Assembly: GCA_027943335.1 (NCBI GenBank)
Contig: BSBK01005141.1
Span: forward strand, 248,001-312,000
Length of the DNA stretch: 64,000 bases
Origin: Chamaecyparis obtusa
Lineage: Eukaryota; Streptophyta; Pinopsida; Cupressales; Cupressaceae
Direction of reading: 5' to 3'
Below are positions 60,833 through 64,000 of this stretch, one piece after another. The first letter of the stretch is position 1. Every line of letters begins with the position of its first letter. Position numbers and translations under genes: made by a program. The notes under the pieces are model-generated. The model was given only the letters and a program-made list of their open reading frames with translations, did not search any database and had not been told where the DNA came from.

Positions 60833-61925
60833 ATCTCCCCCTTTGGCATTGATTTCAAAAACTATGATTCTCAGATTCTTCTCTGCCCCTCAAAATTGTC
60901 ATAAAAAACTATTCTGTTGATAACTTCTCCTATGATAATTTTACTCTTTTGTTTATTGTTTCATTTTATTACTTCTCCTCCTTTTATTTTCTTCTCCCCC
61001 TTTTTACTTTCTACCTTCACTTACTTCTCCCCCTTTTTTGGCAATCAATGACAAATGATATAAATGCTTGTCCGGGTTACAGATCCTATAGTTTCTCTAT
61101 GATGAACTTGTACTTGTCTCCCATATTTTTCAAAATGGTGTCCCATGAATATTTCAATGCATTTAAACCAATAATATGTCTATTTTGATCAAACACTATC
61201 TCTTCTAAGTTGTCCATAGAACTAGGTTCTGGTGTTTGTACAATTTTCTTTGATGCTGCAATATTGGCTTTCATTATAGCGATATGAGGTGTAATTATAC
61301 CTTGTAGTTCCAAAATCCTCATATGTAGTATGTCTTTCTCTGCTATGAATTCTTTCTCTTTGGAGATTAATTCTCTTAACTTTGTCGAATGCTTTAAAAT
61401 TTTTTTTTTTGTCAGTTGTAGGTTGCTCATATGATGCACTAGCTCATTATGAGCACCGATAATCTTACTGTATACTTCCTTTGTGAATTATACAAAATTT
61501 CATAACTTACTGTACATTTCTATAGATTTTGTCAAAATTTCTTTCAAAACTTCAATTACTTTTGATAGTTCAACTTTTTAAAACTGCTAGCTTTGTCAAT
61601 AACTTTTGTACAAGTTGATTTTCTAGTTTCTTTGTTGCTTCTCTGACTAGCTGCTACTCCAATTCATTTCTATATCCACTAATATTATCAATGTATACCT
61701 TTAATTACTACTCCAGTGAGTCTTCTTCATCAATAGTTATATCTAGCATTAATTCTTTGAATATATTGAGTGTCCTTTTGAGAACTCATCTCCTTAATTT
61801 CTTCGCTCTTTCCTTATCCAATTTTCCTTCAAATGTAATACTCTTACATATTCATCTTTATCCTTGTTCTTCTTAATCTTTATCAGATCCTATTTAAGTA
61901 TTGTGAATTGAAGATTGTCACTATA
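60833..61925 (-). mobile_element. 3' internal part of copia H
   Basis: On the minus strand, four purine tracts lie before the 3' LTR (61041-61023, 61005-60991, 60984-60971, and the terminal CAAAGGGGGAGAT at 60845-60833). Upstream of them is a decayed ORF (61439-61086). No RNase H or RT signature is found before the sequence is cut by the Tat-type LTR at 61926, so more than 700 bp of non-pol sequence lies at the 3' end, unlike copia E. Confidence 0.65.
61086..61439 (-). CDS. Coiled-coil ORF downstream of pol in copia H
   Basis: 117 codons from ATG 61439. The first 60 residues are rich in Lys, Glu, Leu and Ile with heptad-like spacing (LTKKKILKHSTKLRELISKE, EKDILHMRILELQ), predicting a coiled coil; the rest (FDQNRHIIGLNALKYSWDTI) has no match I recognise. 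On the minus strand, broken but similar Lys/Glu/Ile-rich sequence continues upstream to about 61900, so it may be the end of a longer protein. It lies where some Sireviruses carry an envelope-like or extra ORF, but no signal peptide or transmembrane segment is seen. Function unknown. Confidence 0.4.
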   Translation of the reverse strand: MHHMSNLQLTKKKILKHSTKLRELISKEKEFIAEKDILHMRILELQGIITPHIAIMKANIAASKKIVQTPEPSSMDNLEEIVFDQNRHIIGLNALKYSWDTILKNMGDKYKFIIEKL

Positions 61926-63093
61926 TGTAATCACCTAAAAATGGTCACCAAAACCATAAGCCCCTAATCTCGATTATTCATCAAGAAGTCCTAACTTTCA
62001 TTAAAATATCCTAAGGCAATTAGAATCATTAATCTGATTTGACCTATATTTTAAGTCTCGTTCAATTATTGTACTTGATCCTATTGGATTAATTAATTCC
62101 TAAATCTTAATATTATTGGCAATTAAATCAACCTTATACTATTTATTTAATTAATATTATAGGATGTTGATTAAATAATTAAATAATTATCAATTAATTA
62201 CAAAAAGGAAATTAAATTAATTATGTCATCAAATTTTTTTGTAAAAAAATGCATAAAATCCCTTAAATATCCTAAAAAGGCATTTATGAAGTCATCATCG
62301 AGTCAACTGAAATCAATTTTGGAAACAACCCAATTAACTAGAAAAACAAATTTGTTAACTCATCTGTTGATTTAGAAACTTCAGTTTTGCCTTGTAAGTT
62401 TCCCAAATAATTGATTCTCTCAACCAATCGAATGAGTTACATGTGGATTGTGCTAGTTCAAAATGAATCTCAATCGTTCATCTGGAATCAATCTTGTCCA
62501 TTCATTCTTGAGAGAATTTTTATATAATCAGGCCTCCATTCTCATAGGAAGGATCCCAAATCTTTTCTTAGTGTAACATTGTCGAGGTGATTATCATTTA
62601 TGCATTTTGAGATCATTGTTAGATATAATAATTATATTAATCATTTGTTTAGGCATTGCAATCTTTGTTAATTGGATAATCTAGTTTATTTCATCTTTAT
62701 TACATCAATCACATCTAGGAATACTTCAATTTGGGTTAATATTTGATTAATCGTAGATTAAGTAATGGATGAACTTGCTTTGCATAATAGTTTAATCTTC
62801 AAATCCTTCATTTACATAGAGTCTATAGTCACTTGGTTTGCAATGACCTGAGAGAAAAGCCATACTCTTGTCTACTAGAAGGAAATGAGTCACCTTGGTT
62901 AATTTCAGATTCTTAGATTATCATGCTTTCATTGATTAGATTAACTAAATAATGATTCATTGAAGTGTAGTGTAATCATACATTTTCATACTCAAAGTTT
63001 ACTGTAATCACCAATCACTTTCAATCTCCCTTACCAGTTGTCCTTCTTTGAGTTGTGAGTGTGCACTAGCTAGCTACAACATTTGGGGTTGAA
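61926..63093 (+). repeat. Tat-type LTR, plus strand (right end uncertain)
   Basis: Starts TGTAATCACCTAAAAATGG, nearly identical to the LTR start of element G and similar to D. A TATA box TATATAA (near 62520) is followed by TCAGGCCTCC, as in the other Tat-type LTRs. Around 63096 CGACACCAATTTGTGATGC may be a decayed version of the D-type PBS. The body is very AT-rich (TTAATTAAT words near 62090-62220). Confidence 0.5.
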
Positions 63094-63444
63094 TTTCGAC
63101 ACCAATTTGTGATGCCACTACAATTTGTGTTTGTTTTTTGTGTTTTTTTTGCAAGTGCCCCCAACAGTGTCGTAATAGAGATGATGACATCGTAATTGTG
63201 ACACCCATTTGGTTATAAACAAAAAAAAGAAAAAGAAAGTGTCATTTGTAATTTTTGTGAATTTGAACAGCTGCTGCGAAGAAGGCACTGCACTTTTGCA
63301 TGGCGCGAAGAGGGAATTCAATTTTGGCATGCGCAAAGAGGTCGACACCATGTGGGAAGAACACACTAACACTTGAGGTGGGCATTCGAGCTTTTTCTTC
63401 TCATTAAATCAATTTCATTTTGATGGCATTTATTGATTTAATGG
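63094..63444. other. Unassigned sequence after the Tat-type LTR
   Basis: Could be the beginning of the internal region of a Tat element truncated by the tandem repeat. No gene signal; an open frame of 84 codons on the minus strand looks like chance. Confidence 0.4.
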
Positions 63445-64000
63445 CACAATATGAATGTTAATAGTGGCATTGTTTACATCTTAGCATTTAGAATGCTCGA
63501 TGACCTGCAAGCTTTGAGAGCTAGGGAATCATTGCTATTTCCTTCAAGGCATTGTGTGAAGTGTTTGATCTCTCTTTATTTGTTTTGCTATTTATATTCA
63601 CTATGTGGTACTCCCTGTTTATGATCATTTCATGAGGAAATGTCTTGGTGGCTCACGGGCTGCAAGCTAGGGCATCATACATTATATATGAGCTCACTGT
63701 TTAATACTGGCATTGTTTACATCTTTGCATTTGGAATGCTTGATGACCTGTGAGTTTTGAGAGCTAGGACATTGTTGCTATTACCTTCAATGCATTGTGT
63801 GAAGTGTTTGATCTCTCTTTATTTGTTTTGCTATTGATATTCACTATGTGGTACTCCCCATTTATGATCATTTCATGAGGAAATGTCTTGATGGATCATG
63901 GGCTACAAGCTAGTGCATCAAACATTGTTCATGAGCTCACTATTTATTACTGTCATTGTTTACATCTTTTCATTTGGAATGCTTGATGACCTGCGAGCTT
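63445..64000. repeat. 243-bp tandem repeat array, left edge
   Basis: The anchor GGCATTGTTTACATCTT starts at 63466 and 63709, and GTCATTGTTTACATCTT at 63952: period 243 bp twice. Two full units and the start of a third are in the window, similar throughout with scattered substitutions and no large gaps. The array runs past the window end. Confidence 0.9.

Overview
The window is repeat-dense plant nuclear DNA. It is AT-rich, has no host gene I can recognise, and almost everything that can be identified is an LTR retrotransposon or a fragment of one. The very large Tat-type Ty3/gypsy elements, chromovirus-type gypsy elements and Sirevirus-like Ty1/copia elements, stacked in nests and heavily decayed, suggest a large plant genome such as a gymnosperm. 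The species is inference; nothing in the sequence fixes it.

Layout. (1) 1-892: unassigned flank with an LTR-like TATA box on the minus strand. (2) 893-9293: a tandem chromovirus array, in the order truncated pol A, LTR, complete but dead internal region B, LTR; the middle LTR serves both copies. (3) 9294-10741: a 73-codon cysteine-rich reading frame cut off by the array, then anonymous DNA. (4) 10747-17084: a structurally complete chromovirus element C of the same family, with 5-bp target duplications TAGAG, two LTRs differing at about 30 sites, a PBS, and one gag-pol frame broken only by three stop codons. (5) 17090-20860: anonymous DNA. (6) about 20865-34597: a minus-strand Tat-lineage gypsy element D (gag, protease, G-patch-like segment, RT, RNase H, second RNase H, integrase), whose gag is split by a solo copia LTR with its own target duplication. 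(7) 34598-37652: 3' part of a copia element (copia1). (8) 37653-45300: element G, a minus-strand relative of D that keeps the LTR, PBS, long leader and gag remnant but has no pol, and carries a 256-codon Pro/Ser-rich ORF instead. (9) 45301-46799: 3' part of a second copia (copia2). (10) 46800-61925: a three-level nest. The LTR of minus-strand copia H is split by gypsy F (47643-60709, TSD TAACT), whose RT is split by copia E (50403-57513, TSD CAACC). (11) 61926 to about 63093: another Tat-type LTR. (12) 63445-64000: start of a 243-bp tandem repeat that runs off the window.

Functionally, all coding regions are retrotransposon gag-pol genes in different stages of decay; much of the damage is C-to-T or G-to-A, as expected for methylated DNA. 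The relative order of events can be read directly: H before F before E; D before the solo LTR in its gag; array A/B and element C derive from one family. I found no tRNA, rRNA, CRISPR array or intact host gene. The points most worth following are the two Tat LTRs joined to copia RT at practically the same codon, the pol-less element G with its own ORF, the coiled-coil ORF downstream of pol in copia H, the chromodomain stop shared by all three chromovirus copies, and the non-purine sequence conserved where the 3' polypurine tract should be.
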